Assembly (NCBI GenBank): GCA_026984795.1
Contig: JALSRK010000052.1
Coordinates: forward strand, 1-64,000
DNA length: 64,000 bases
Direction: 5' to 3'
Source: Solibacteraceae bacterium
GTDB lineage: Bacteria; Acidobacteriota; Terriglobia; Bryobacterales; Bryobacteraceae
Below the pieces are notes generated by a model. That model saw only the letters and a list, made by a program, of their open reading frames with translations. It was not told the origin of the DNA and did no database searches. Position 1 is the stretch's first letter, and the number at the start of each line of letters is the position of its first letter. The translations under genes were made by a program, and so were the position numbers. This document shows positions 20,658 through 28,465 of the stretch, piece by piece.

Positions 20658-21326
20658 ATGACGGAAACTGTTGGGACTACCATGCCTCGAATCGGGGATG
20701 CGGCGCCGGACTTCACGGCGGTGACGACGCATTCGCAGGCGATGAAGTTCAGCGAGTGGCAGGGTGACAGTTGGGTGATCCTGTTCTCGCACCCGGCCGA
20801 CTTCACCCCGGTCTGCTCGACCGAGCTGGCCGAGTTCGCCCGGCGGGCCGATGAGTTTGCGGCGATCAACACGAAGCTGATCGGGCTCAGCGTGGACAGC
20901 ATCCACTCGCACCTGGCGTGGGTGGAGAACCTGAAGCAGACGCTGGGGGTGGAGATCAACTACCCGATCATCGCGGACCTGGACACCAAGGTGGCCCAGC
21001 TCTACGGGATGATCCACCCGGGCGAGAGCGCCACGGTGACGGTGCGCGCTGTCTTCATCATCGACCCGAAGCGCACGATCCGGGCGATCATTTATTATCC
21101 GCTGAACGCGGGGCGGAACATCGACGAGATCTACCGGATCACCAGGGCGCTGCAGGCGGCCGACGCTTACGCCTGCGCCACGCCGGTCAATTGGCGGCCG
21201 GGCGAGAAGGTGGTGGTGCCGCCGCCGAAGACGGTGGAAGAGGTGGCCGAACGCCTGAGCCACAAAGGCAAAGACTACGACGTGAAGGACTTCTACCTGA
21301 GCCTGCGCGAGCAGAAAGTGGCCTGA
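20658..21326 (+). CDS. Peroxiredoxin of the Prx6/1-Cys class
   Basis: The 222-residue protein has the AhpC/TSA thioredoxin fold with the peroxidatic motif HPADFTPVCSTE (C53) and the C-terminal extension with CATPVNWRPGEKVVVPPPKT that marks the Prx6 group. It reduces hydrogen peroxide and alkyl hydroperoxides in the cytoplasm. Length is normal for the class. It stands alone behind its own promoter and a strong ribosome binding site, with convergent neighbours downstream. Confidence 0.95.
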   Translation: MTETVGTTMPRIGDAAPDFTAVTTHSQAMKFSEWQGDSWVILFSHPADFTPVCSTELAEFARRADEFAAINTKLIGLSVDSIHSHLAWVENLKQTLGVEINYPIIADLDTKVAQLYGMIHPGESATVTVRAVFIIDPKRTIRAIIYYPLNAGRNIDEIYRITRALQAADAYACATPVNWRPGEKVVVPPPKTVEEVAERLSHKGKDYDVKDFYLSLREQKVA

Positions 21327-21351
21327 GGGCCGGGCGCCCGCGAAAGACCTT

Positions 21352-22269
21352 CTATTCTTTCCAGAACAGCCGCCGGGCGTTGCCGCCCTGGATCCGGGCG
21401 CGGTCCTCTGCGCTGGTGAAGGCGAACATCTGGTCGAACACCGCCCGGCGGCGCCGGTATTGATCCATGTTCACGCCGAGGCCGCCCCACAGCATCCGCT
21501 CAGGGCCGAAGGCCCGGAAGAGCTGCCGGACCAGGGGGCGGACGTCCCGGTAAGGGTACCCCTGCCGGGAAGCGTAGTGGACGCCGGAGAACTTCATGTA
21601 GACGTTGGGCAGGTAGGCCATCTCGAGCACCTGAGCGTAATCGACGGCCGTTCCGGAGGCCGGGCGCGCCAGGTGATCGATGAGGAACGTCGTGCGGGGG
21701 AACTGGGCGACGAGAAAGTGGACCTGGCGGACGTGGGGCGGAGTGATGTGGAACTGGATGGCGAGGCCGAGCCGGGTAGCGGCGCGGATGGTGTGGCGGA
21801 CCATCTCGTGGGTTAGGTCGCGGTCGCGGATCGGCCCTGAGGTCGTGGGCGGCTCGTCAGGCGCGCGGGTGCAGTGGATGCGCAGGGCGACGATGCGGTT
21901 GGGGTTGCGCTCGACGAGGGCGCCCATGCGCTCCGGGGTGGCGGGATCGGTGGGGTCGAACAGGCAGGTGCCCTTGAAGAACATGGGCGAGGGCTCGTTG
22001 GCGAAGCAGTATTCGAGGTAGGAGTGGTCGTCCTGGTAGGGCTCCGGGTGGACGATGACGGCCCCGGTGATGCCGGCCTCGGCGGCGAAGACGAGGTAGT
22101 CTTCGAGCGGCACGGGGTCGGGGCGGTAGGGGGCGTTGGGATGGTATGGAAACTTCTGCTGGTCCGGCGAGAACAGGTGCAGGTGGGTCTCGATGAGCGG
22201 CGGCCGGGACGCCTGGGCCGCAGCGGCGGCCCCGGCGGCGGTGGCGAGGAAACAACGCCGGGTGAGCAT
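21352..22269 (-). CDS. Exported amidohydrolase (COG3618/lactonase-like TIM barrel)
   Basis: The 305-residue protein begins MLTRRCFLATAAGAAAAAQA, a short Tat-like signal. The mature part has the metal-dependent hydrolase start ETHLHLF (HxH), a middle LRIHCTR, FHITPPHVRQVHF and FLIDHLARP, and ends near MLWGGLGVNMDQYRRRRAVF. This resembles the COG3618 group (2-pyrone-4,6-dicarboxylate and fuconolactone hydrolases). Late in the sequence, at the WGGLGVN position, relatives usually have a WGSDWP-type motif with a metal-binding Asp. Here the Asp is absent, so the activity may be altered. TAGCAT lies nine bases before the ATG. It is convergent with the peroxiredoxin gene. Confidence 0.8.
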   Translation of the reverse strand: MLTRRCFLATAAGAAAAAQASRPPLIETHLHLFSPDQQKFPYHPNAPYRPDPVPLEDYLVFAAEAGITGAVIVHPEPYQDDHSYLEYCFANEPSPMFFKGTCLFDPTDPATPERMGALVERNPNRIVALRIHCTRAPDEPPTTSGPIRDRDLTHEMVRHTIRAATRLGLAIQFHITPPHVRQVHFLVAQFPRTTFLIDHLARPASGTAVDYAQVLEMAYLPNVYMKFSGVHYASRQGYPYRDVRPLVRQLFRAFGPERMLWGGLGVNMDQYRRRRAVFDQMFAFTSAEDRARIQGGNARRLFWKE

Positions 22270-22438
22270 GGCGTATTGATGCTACCGCAAGATCAAGTCC
22301 CGGGGGGAAGCAGCAGTAAATGCAACGAACGGGGAACCTATCCTGCCCGGAGACCGGCAAGTCGCTTCCCGACAGCTCCCTTCGCATCCTCGACAGCCGC
22401 CGGATTCCGGCGAGGGCTGCGATTGTCAGACGGTAGGG

Positions 22439-24025
22439 CTACTTCGCGCTTGGCTTCGGCTTCCACTCCCGGGCCAGACGCTGGGCTTCAGCGATCTGAG
22501 ACACACTCATGATCTTGGCAAGGCTGTCACGGATTTCACGTGCTTTCTCAAGCCCCCTCGCCCCGGCAAGATTGAACCACATATGAGCCTGCACGTAATC
22601 CTGGGGAACGCCTTGGCCTTTCGCATACATGAGCCCGAGGTTGAATTGAGCTCTGGTCTCCCCCTGATCGGCGGCCAGCCGGTACCACTTGGCCGCCTCC
22701 TGGTAGTCCTGGGGAACGCCTTGCCCCTCGCCGTACATGAATCCGAGGTTGAACTGAGCGCGGGCGTGGCCCTGATCGGCGGCCAGCCGGTACCACTTGG
22801 CCGCCTCCTGGTAGTCCTGGGGAACGCCTTGCCCTTTCTCGTATAGGAGCCCGAGGTTGAACTGAGCGTAGGCGTCCCCCTGATCGGCGGCCAGCCGGTA
22901 CCACTTGGCCGCCTCCTGGTAGTCCTGGGGAACGCCTTGCCCTTTCTCGTACAGGACACCCAAGTTGACCTGAGCGTCGGCGTCCCCCTGATTGGCGGCC
23001 AGCCGGTACCACTTGGCCGCCTCCTGGTAGTCCTCAGGAACGCCTAACCCTTTCGCGTACAGGACACCCAAGTTGAACTGAGCGTAGGCGTCCCCCTGAT
23101 CGGCGGCCAGCCGGTACCACTTGGCCGCCTCCTGGTAGTCCTGGGGAATACCTTGCCCTTCTGCGTACATGACGCCGAGGTTGAACTGAGCGCCGGCGTG
23201 GCCCTGATCGGCAGCCAACCGGTACCACTTGGCGGCTTCCCGATGGTCCTGAGGAACGCCTTGGCCTTCTGCGTACATGACCCCGAGGTTGAACTGAGCG
23301 CTGGCGTCCCCCTGACCGGCGGCCAGCCGGTACCACCTGACGGCTTCCTGATGGTCCTGGGGAACGCCTTGGCCTTTCGCATACATGATGCCGAGGTTGA
23401 ACTGAGCGCTGGCGTTCCCCTGATCGGCGGCCAGCCGGAACCACTTGGCGGCCTCCTGATCGTCCTGAGGAACGCCTTGCCCTTTTGCGTACATGACGCC
23501 GAGCATGAACTGAGCCTCCGCGTTCCCCTGACCGGCGGCCAGCCGGTACCACTTGGCGGCTTCCCGATGGTCCTGAGGAACGCCTTGCCCTTTTGCGTAC
23601 ATGACGCCGAGCATGAACTGAGCCTCCGCGTTCCCCTGATCGGCGGCCAGCCGGAACCACTTGGCGGCTTCCTGATGGTCCTGAGGAACGCCTTGCCCTT
23701 TTGCGTACATGACGCCGAGCATGAACTGAGCGGTCGCATCCCCTTGATCGGCCACCAGCCGGAACCACTTGGCAGCTTCCTGATGGTCCTGGGGAATGCC
23801 CCACCCGAGGTAGTACATGGCCCCGAGGTTACGCTGCGCCTCAGCATCACCCTCGGCGGCGCGGCGCCGAAGCGACTCCAGCACATCGGACTGGGTTTGT
23901 TGCCGATCCTGATCTTTATGAGGCCCGGGCGGCGGCACGACGGCTTCTTCTTGTTGTCCGGCGTCCGGGCTTGCTGAACCTACGATAAGGAACAAGGCGA
24001 CTGCAAACGTGCTGAGAGTTCGCAC
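22439..24025 (-). CDS. Exported Sel1-repeat protein with 12 near-identical repeats
   Basis: The 528-residue protein starts at a GTG (24025) behind GAGAGGTG. It has a signal peptide (TLSTFAVALFLIVGSASPDA), a short linker, then twelve 36-residue Sel1 repeats (AEAQFMLGVMYAKGQGVPQD type) and a C-terminal helix. Repeats 1-6 carry PQDH or PQDD at the turn and repeats 7-12 carry PQDY or PEDY. Sel1 arrays form alpha/alpha solenoids that bind proteins. It probably acts in the periplasm as an adaptor. Partner unknown; genes on both sides are unrelated. Confidence 0.92.
   Translation of the reverse strand: MRTLSTFAVALFLIVGSASPDAGQQEEAVVPPPGPHKDQDRQQTQSDVLESLRRRAAEGDAEAQRNLGAMYYLGWGIPQDHQEAAKWFRLVADQGDATAQFMLGVMYAKGQGVPQDHQEAAKWFRLAADQGNAEAQFMLGVMYAKGQGVPQDHREAAKWYRLAAGQGNAEAQFMLGVMYAKGQGVPQDDQEAAKWFRLAADQGNASAQFNLGIMYAKGQGVPQDHQEAVRWYRLAAGQGDASAQFNLGVMYAEGQGVPQDHREAAKWYRLAADQGHAGAQFNLGVMYAEGQGIPQDYQEAAKWYRLAADQGDAYAQFNLGVLYAKGLGVPEDYQEAAKWYRLAANQGDADAQVNLGVLYEKGQGVPQDYQEAAKWYRLAADQGDAYAQFNLGLLYEKGQGVPQDYQEAAKWYRLAADQGHARAQFNLGFMYGEGQGVPQDYQEAAKWYRLAADQGETRAQFNLGLMYAKGQGVPQDYVQAHMWFNLAGARGLEKAREIRDSLAKIMSVSQIAEAQRLAREWKPKPSAK
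22600..23880 (-). repeat. 108-bp tandem repeats encoding Sel1 units
   Basis: About twelve copies of a 108-bp unit, for example recurring TGGCCGCCTCCTGGTAGTCC on the + strand in the left half. Neighbouring units differ by only a few bases, so recent unequal recombination is likely, and repeat number may vary between strains. Ends are approximate. Confidence 0.85.
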
Positions 24026-24228
24026 TCCACACCTCTCATTTCATAATTGTACGGGCGCAACTTCGTCTCTGATCCGACCTATTTGCACCGCCCTTTTCCA
24101 ACGAGGGGATCATCACCCCGTTTCCACCCGCGCCCTGCACCGGCCTAATGGCGCCATCGGGCGAGTGCTGACGCGCTGCCGGCCCGCGCTCGCCGTAATC
24201 CGGCAACATGGAACGATGCCTGCGGCTC

Positions 24229-24234
24229 TACAAT
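24229..24234 (+). promoter_or_regulatory. -10 element for a likely leaderless mRNA (MNT-domain gene)
   Basis: TACAAT ends exactly six bases before the ATG at 24241; no Shine-Dalgarno sequence. Confidence 0.5.
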
Positions 24235-24240
24235 GGGACG

Positions 24241-24615
24241 ATGGAAAGGGCCGGGCGTGGCAAAGGCAAGGTTGCCGGCAGGAAGGAGAGCGTCAACGCC
24301 GTGGTGGTGAGCGACCTGCGCGTGGACCGGGGCGCACTCGAAGCGGTGTGCCGCCGGTACGGTATAAAGCGGCTGGAAGTGATGGGCAGCTTCGCCCGGG
24401 GCGACGCCGGCCCGGAGAGCGACATCGACATTCTGGTCACCTTCCAACCGGACGCCCGGGTGGGCCTCGAGTTCGTCGAGCTAAAGGAAGAACTGGAGGC
24501 TTTGTTCGGCCGCCCGGTCGATTTGCTGAGCCGGGCGTCGGTGGAGCGATCGCCCAACAAGTATTTCCGGCATTTCGCTTTGGAACGGACAGAACTCCTT
24601 TATGAGTGCGCGTAG
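24241..24615 (+). CDS. Orphan MNT-domain nucleotidyltransferase (MntA-like antitoxin)
   Basis: The 124-residue protein is a minimal nucleotidyltransferase. It has VCRRYGIKRLEVMGSFARGD, the GS...DxD metal and nucleotide motif (MGSFARG, then ESDIDILVTF) and VGLEFVELKEELEALFGRPV. Such proteins usually pair with a HEPN toxin and neutralise it by AMPylation. No HEPN gene follows on this strand; a pair in opposite orientation lies at 24846-25516. The ATG at 24241 was chosen because TACAAT sits six bases upstream; an ATG at 24208 is also in frame. Confidence 0.8.
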   Translation: MERAGRGKGKVAGRKESVNAVVVSDLRVDRGALEAVCRRYGIKRLEVMGSFARGDAGPESDIDILVTFQPDARVGLEFVELKEELEALFGRPVDLLSRASVERSPNKYFRHFALERTELLYECA

Positions 24616-24698
24616 CCGCTCACATCTCGAGCGGGAAGCCGGCTGGCGTGAAGGAATAGAGAATTCGTAGATCCGGCGCCCAGCGAACGCCGCCGCGG

Positions 24699-24806
24699 GT
24701 GGGCGAGGCCTTCTTTCAAAGGATCGTGCGGCGGCTCCTCAGGGTGGCCCAGCCGGACCGGATTATCGTCTTCGGGTCCGCCGCCGGGTGGCTGGCGCCA
24801 GATTGT
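24699..24806 (+). pseudogene. Fragment of a third MNT nucleotidyltransferase
   Basis: The reading frame gives IVRRLLRVAQPDRIIVFGSA, the normal start of another MNT subtype, but the following AGWLAPD lacks the RG...D.D part and the frame then runs into sequence antisense to the HEPN gene. Only the N-terminal third is recognisable, so it is most likely a truncated remnant. The right edge is approximate. Confidence 0.5.
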
Positions 24807-24845
24807 CGTGGCGAGATGGTCCGTGCCCGGATCATGGAGGCCCTG

Positions 24846-25202
24846 TCATTGGGCCTCTTCTTTCACCAAGTCGGCCAGGATCCGATCGAGGGCTTCGCGC
24901 AAAGCCGGCAAGTTCCTACGAACCGTTTCATAGACCCGCCGCAGATCCACGCCGAAGTACTCGTGCGTGACCTTGTCCCGCATCCCCGCCACTTCGCGCG
25001 ACGGCGCCTCCGGGGAACGGGAACGAAGCGGCTCGGGAATCTTTTTCGCCGCCTCGCCGATGATAGTGAGGGCTCGGACCACGGCGTAGTTCGTCCTCTC
25101 GCCGGCGAGGAACTCGTCGAGGGTCATGGCTCCGACGAACTGCTCAGCCTTTCCGGCGGCCTCCAGCATGTCGCGAATGTAGTCCGAGTATACGCGCCTC
25201 AC
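24846..25202 (-). CDS. HEPN-domain toxin, HepT-like (DUF86)
   Basis: The 118-residue all-helical protein has the DUF86/HepT landmarks NYAVVRALTIIGEAAKKIPE and MRDKVTHEYFGVDLRRVYET, with the RX4HXY RNase motif complete (R75, H80, Y82). HepT proteins are ribonucleases held inactive when MntA modifies the motif tyrosine. The GTG start at 25202 overlaps the TGA of the upstream MNT gene (GTGA), the classical mntA-hepT order. The antitoxin frame upstream carries an in-frame stop, so the balance of this pair is uncertain. Confidence 0.85.
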   Translation of the reverse strand: MRRVYSDYIRDMLEAAGKAEQFVGAMTLDEFLAGERTNYAVVRALTIIGEAAKKIPEPLRSRSPEAPSREVAGMRDKVTHEYFGVDLRRVYETVRRNLPALREALDRILADLVKEEAQ

Positions 25203-25516
25203 ACCGGCACGACCTCCTCCAGAATCGCCCGGCCGATACCCGGTTTCAGCGTCTGCTTCTCCACAAGATCGACGGGAACGCCCAGCAACCGGCTCAGCTC
25301 GTTTTCCAGCGCGATGAAGTCGAGCAGCGTGAGAGGCTCGTCGCCGAACTCCACCAGCACATCGAGGTCGCTACGGCCGTGCTGCTCGCCCCTCACGTAA
25401 GATCCGAAAACGCCCAACGAACGAATCCCGTACCGCTTCCTCAGTTCGGGAAGGCGCCGTCAGAGCGCTTGCAGGATCCCGGTCAGATCCGGTTGAGTCT
25501 CATCTTGCACCTTCAT
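25199..25516 (-). pseudogene. MntA-like antitoxin gene interrupted by an in-frame TGA
   Basis: From the ATG at 25516, which has a strong GGGAGGG six bases upstream, the frame reads MKVQDETQPDLTGILQAL and then TGA at 25462-25460. It continues in the same frame as RRLPELRKRYGIRSLGVFGS and on through RGEQHGRSDLDVLVEFGDEP to 25199. The second part is a complete MNT core (GS...DLD). The family N-terminus normally runs straight through the position of the stop. Either the gene is inactivated, translation restarts at the TTG at 25417, or there is a sequence error. It overlaps the HEPN toxin gene by four bases. Confidence 0.75.
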
Positions 25517-26328
25517 GGCACCCTCCCACGGCGAGTCTGGCCACCTGGAGCGCCTGGCCACCGGAGCGGGAATTCCACGGCCACGAGCCGCCGCCAAGCC
25601 CCGCAACCGCCGGTTCAAGCCCATCATACGACGCCCCGGGGCCGGGCCGCGTAACCGGCCTACAACTGGGGACTGCACCACTTCTCCCTTCCCTGCCGCA
25701 GCCTCGGGAACCAGGCCACGCGCTGCCGGTATGATTCAATGGCGAGGTTCGTAGGCGAAAACCGACTACGAGCGTGGAAATGCGGCGGAAGCGTGGTTGG
25801 GCGTCACGGGTCGCGCGGCTGAAATCCGGCAACAGCCAGCCAATTGCGGGCTGTGGGTACTAGTGGCGCTCGGGCGCGTGAACCGCCCCGGAGCTCGCGC
25901 ACAGCCGATTCGGGGCTGCTTCGTGGCCTAGGATCGCTCGCGCCGGTGCACCCGAGGTCGAGGCGGTGCGGTAGAAGGTTGTTGACTTCTTGGAATAGAT
26001 TCGATTTTCCGTAACTTCCACGCGATACCGATCAGTCGCAAGATGTTCTCTTGATTTTTTCGTCTTGGGGGGGCACAATGCAAGCGAGAACTCCGAAAGG
26101 GGCACGAGCGAAGGCGGCCGAAGCCGAGAGCTCGGAGCGCCCTAATGCCCCTGGCCGGATGGAAGCTTCTGGATCCGCCGGTCCGGGCGCAGGCGTTGTA
26201 GAGCTTGCGCACCGCGGTTAGTGCGTTCTCCAGAAAGGGCAGAGTAGCGGCGTGCGACGGGTCCAGGTGCAATGAAAACGTCACTCTGACGCAGGTGACC
26301 AGAAACGGGAAAAGGAGGAGAATCACGA
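25517..26328. other. 812-bp stretch without a recognisable gene
   Basis: No gene with family resemblance was found on either strand. Base composition drops around 25975-26075, with runs such as TTGATTTTTT. A minus-strand open frame (25928-26326) contains a plausible-looking helical piece (HAATLPFLENALTAVRKLYN) but the rest is arginine-rich and unconvincing. The right end holds a strong ribosome binding site (AAAAGGAGGAGAA) for the cysteine-rich gene. The stretch looks like decayed accessory DNA. Confidence 0.5.
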
Positions 26329-26901
26329 ATGATGATACCGATCAACTGATTGATTCTGATACTCGCGCTGATTTTCATATCGGTATTCGCATGGTGGGGA
26401 GGAGAAAACGCCTTGTCTGCCGGCCACACCGGCGGTCAGGATGGGGTCGTGGTAATGACTTCGGCGGGGGTTATCTTGGATTCTGTGTTCGAAGATCTCG
26501 GAGTTTCGCCAAGACAACGTGAGGTATTCCGCCATTTGCGACGCGGCTGGCTGAGGAATGCGGCGCCGCTCACTCGGTGCTGCGGCTCCGCGTGCGTCCC
26601 CGATGGAGCAGGCGGCGACGCTGCTGTGGGACAACACACGCCGCGGCATCAAGGAACCGAATGGATCGAGAGGATCAAGGAGGCGTTGGGCAAGATCGTC
26701 TCGCTACCCGTCGTGTACGCTCAGGAGCCGCCGGGCGAACCCCCGATTACCTGCGACTCGTATTCCGGACCTGGTTCTTGTCCTGACCCTAGTTGTTCCA
26801 GTTCATTGTGTTGGGGTGGCTCTTACGGTAACACGTGTTGCGAATATGACAATAGCTGTTATTGTGTGGATTCGATAACGGGAGTCTGCCCGTGGATGTG
26901 A
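26329..26901 (+). CDS. Unknown exported protein with cysteine-rich C-terminus; frame interrupted early by TGA
   Basis: A strong AAGGAGGAG precedes an ATG at 26329 (ATGATG), but the frame reads MMIPIN then TGA (26347-26349). A TTG follows directly at 26350 in the same frame and opens 183 codons: a hydrophobic segment (LILILALIFISVFAWW), a poorly conserved-looking middle, AQEPPGEPPITC, and a 49-residue tail with nine cysteines (C-x8-C-x4-C-x4-C-x8-CC-x5-C-x-C-x7-C). It may be translated from the TTG, or be a nonsense mutant. I do not recognise it. A secreted protein gene follows 37 bases downstream. Base composition of the tail is less GC-rich than its neighbours. Confidence 0.5.
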
Positions 26902-26938
26902 GGAGAAAAGGAACAGTAACTACAGGTGGAGGGAGAAG

Positions 26939-27994
26939 ATGAAGCGCGTGACGACGCCCGCGTTACTATGGGCCAGCTTGGCGTTCCGGTTGTTCGCGGG
27001 AGGGTACTCCGAACCCGCGCATACGGTGGACATCCAGCACAACTACGTCCGCGGGCTGTCGCCGGACCGCTGGATGCACGGCTACCTGCCGATGTTCGAA
27101 TCCATCCGCACGCCGGGGACTGCAGTGAAGGTCTGGATGTATGACCGTAACGGGCGGCTGGTGATCCGCCGGACGGACATCCTGCCGGCAGACGCCTACC
27201 AGATGGTGCCGTGGGACGCGGCGGCGCTGCCGGACGGCAGGCTCGTGCTTTCGGCGGACCTGTGGTCGAGTGCGGCCGAGGCGGCTTCGGTGCTCTGTTT
27301 CGTGAAACCGCCAGGCGTGCTGGAGAAGATCGTGCGCACCGAGATCGCCGCGGACAGCTTGGCCGTTGCGCCCAACGGCGAGATCTGGGGCTTCGGCGCG
27401 CCGGCGGCGCTCCGGTGGGATCGCGAAGCGGCCTACAACACCTTACGGAAGTGGTCGCCAGAAGGACGAAGGCTATTTGTTTCTCTTCCCCGAATCAGCT
27501 TTGCGACGCAGTTCCCCCCGGCGCTTTACAGCAGCACCGGCGGCCCGAGCCGCGTGCTCGCGGGCGAGAACCGGCTGGCGGTCTATTCGAGCCAGACCGG
27601 CGAGTGGCTGGAGCTGGCGCCGGGTACGGGAGAAGTCGTGGCGCGGTTTCGTCTGGAGCCGCCGCGGCAGGAAGGCACGAAGCACCCGGCGAAGCTGGTC
27701 GAAGCGGTCATGACCTCTGCGGGCCGCGTCTATGCCCAGTTCGCGACGGGACGGTTGGCAAAGCAGTTCCTTTTCCAACTCGACGGCGAAGCGCGACGGT
27801 GGAAGCCGCTTCCGCCGGACCTGTTCCCTCCGGATTTCCGGGGGCTGCGGGGCGCCGAGGGTGATCAACTGATCCTGCGGTCCGGGCCCGGCCTCTACGG
27901 GTGGTTCGTGGCTCCTGACGTGGTCGGCAGTCCCGCTGCGACGCAGATCACCGAGCAGAAGGTGTCGCAACAGTTGCCGACGCCGACACCGTGA
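26939..27994 (+). CDS. Hypothetical exported protein, possibly beta-propeller
   Basis: The 351-residue protein has GGAGGGAGAAG before its ATG and a signal-like N-terminus (VTTPALLWASLAFRLFAGGY). The body has repeated strand-turn units such as KVWMYDRNGRLVIRRTDILP, SLAVAPNGEIWGFGAPAALR and RLAVYSSQTGEWLELAPGTG, which suggest a beta-propeller of six or seven blades. The tail is QQLPTPTP. I do not recognise a named family. It probably forms an operon with the cysteine-rich gene just upstream, and both products appear exported. Confidence 0.7.
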   Translation: MKRVTTPALLWASLAFRLFAGGYSEPAHTVDIQHNYVRGLSPDRWMHGYLPMFESIRTPGTAVKVWMYDRNGRLVIRRTDILPADAYQMVPWDAAALPDGRLVLSADLWSSAAEAASVLCFVKPPGVLEKIVRTEIAADSLAVAPNGEIWGFGAPAALRWDREAAYNTLRKWSPEGRRLFVSLPRISFATQFPPALYSSTGGPSRVLAGENRLAVYSSQTGEWLELAPGTGEVVARFRLEPPRQEGTKHPAKLVEAVMTSAGRVYAQFATGRLAKQFLFQLDGEARRWKPLPPDLFPPDFRGLRGAEGDQLILRSGPGLYGWFVAPDVVGSPAATQITEQKVSQQLPTPTP

Positions 27995-28352
27995 TGGACC
28001 GGCACCGGAGCGAATTCCTACGCCGTCGCGCAGACTTGTCTGGCCGGCCGTGCGCGGTAGGTTCACCGAACAAGTACGCCGGCCGGTCCGCGCTGCGCAA
28101 AGCGCTCGAGCGCTTCGACGGTGAGATGGCGGAGAGGGCCTTCTAACCGAGCGAGAGTGCCCGCGGGAATGGATCGGCCTGGTTGCATAACAACCCGGCC
28201 GCCGTCCTGGCGATGGCGTTGTCAGGGGAGGTTCTTGACCTTGCCGGCCGAGGCTGCCAGGTCCGCGACGGGCCCCGAAGCGCGCCTGCTCTTTGTTCTC
28301 ATCCGGCTGTGTGGTGGAGGGGCGAAGCCCCGGGCGATTCACGGAAAAGGGG
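27995..28352. other. Intergenic region between the propeller-like gene and tRNA-Ala
   Basis: No gene is seen. A short hairpin GGGGC-GAA-GCCCC lies at 28319-28331, just past the 3' end of the tRNA, and may help end its transcript, but no T-run follows it on the minus strand. No integrase or tRNA-end repeat was noticed. Confidence 0.45.
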
Positions 28353-28428
28353 TGGTGGACCTGGAGGGATTCGAACCCTCGACCTCTTCCATGCCATGGA
28401 AGCGCGCTCCCAACTGCGCCACAGGCCC
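28353..28428 (-). tRNA. tRNA-Ala(GGC)
   Basis: On the minus strand the 76 bases fold as a complete cloverleaf: acceptor GGGCCTG with CAGGTCC, D arm with GCGC pairs, anticodon stem CTTCC/GGAAG around the loop ATGGCAT (anticodon GGC), T arm GAGGG-TTCGAAT-CCCTC, discriminator A and encoded CCA. The G3-U70 wobble pair that identifies alanine tRNA is present. Confidence 0.97.
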
Positions 28429-28451
28429 GCAGTGGACGATTACCGCAATCC

Positions 28452-28459
28452 ATTATAGT
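28452..28459. promoter_or_regulatory. Symmetric -10 region shared by tRNA-Ala and the HD-domain gene
   Basis: ATTATAGT reads TATAAT on the minus strand (28457-28452), about 24 bases before the tRNA. On the + strand it reads TATAGT (28454-28459), ending six bases before the HD gene ATG at 28466. Both -10 elements overlap by four bases. Confidence 0.55.
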
Positions 28460-28465
28460 ACAACT

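Noticed and set aside
22600-23880. CRISPR-like array
   Set aside because: The regular 108-bp units are coding Sel1 repeats without variable spacers.
24241-26901. TGA read as a sense codon to explain the two broken frames
   Set aside because: Many intact genes here end in TGA (for example groES and the overlapping ATGA pairs), so general recoding is not credible. Selenocysteine does not fit these families.
28319-28428. tRNA-Ala as an integration site of a mobile element
   Set aside because: No integrase, no repeat of the tRNA 3' end and no phage or plasmid genes were found on its downstream side.
28121-28465. Upstream in-frame extension of the HD gene, including VDLEGFEPSTSSMPW
   Set aside because: This part reads through tRNA-Ala on the opposite strand, a well-known false translation. 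The HD gene starts at 28466.
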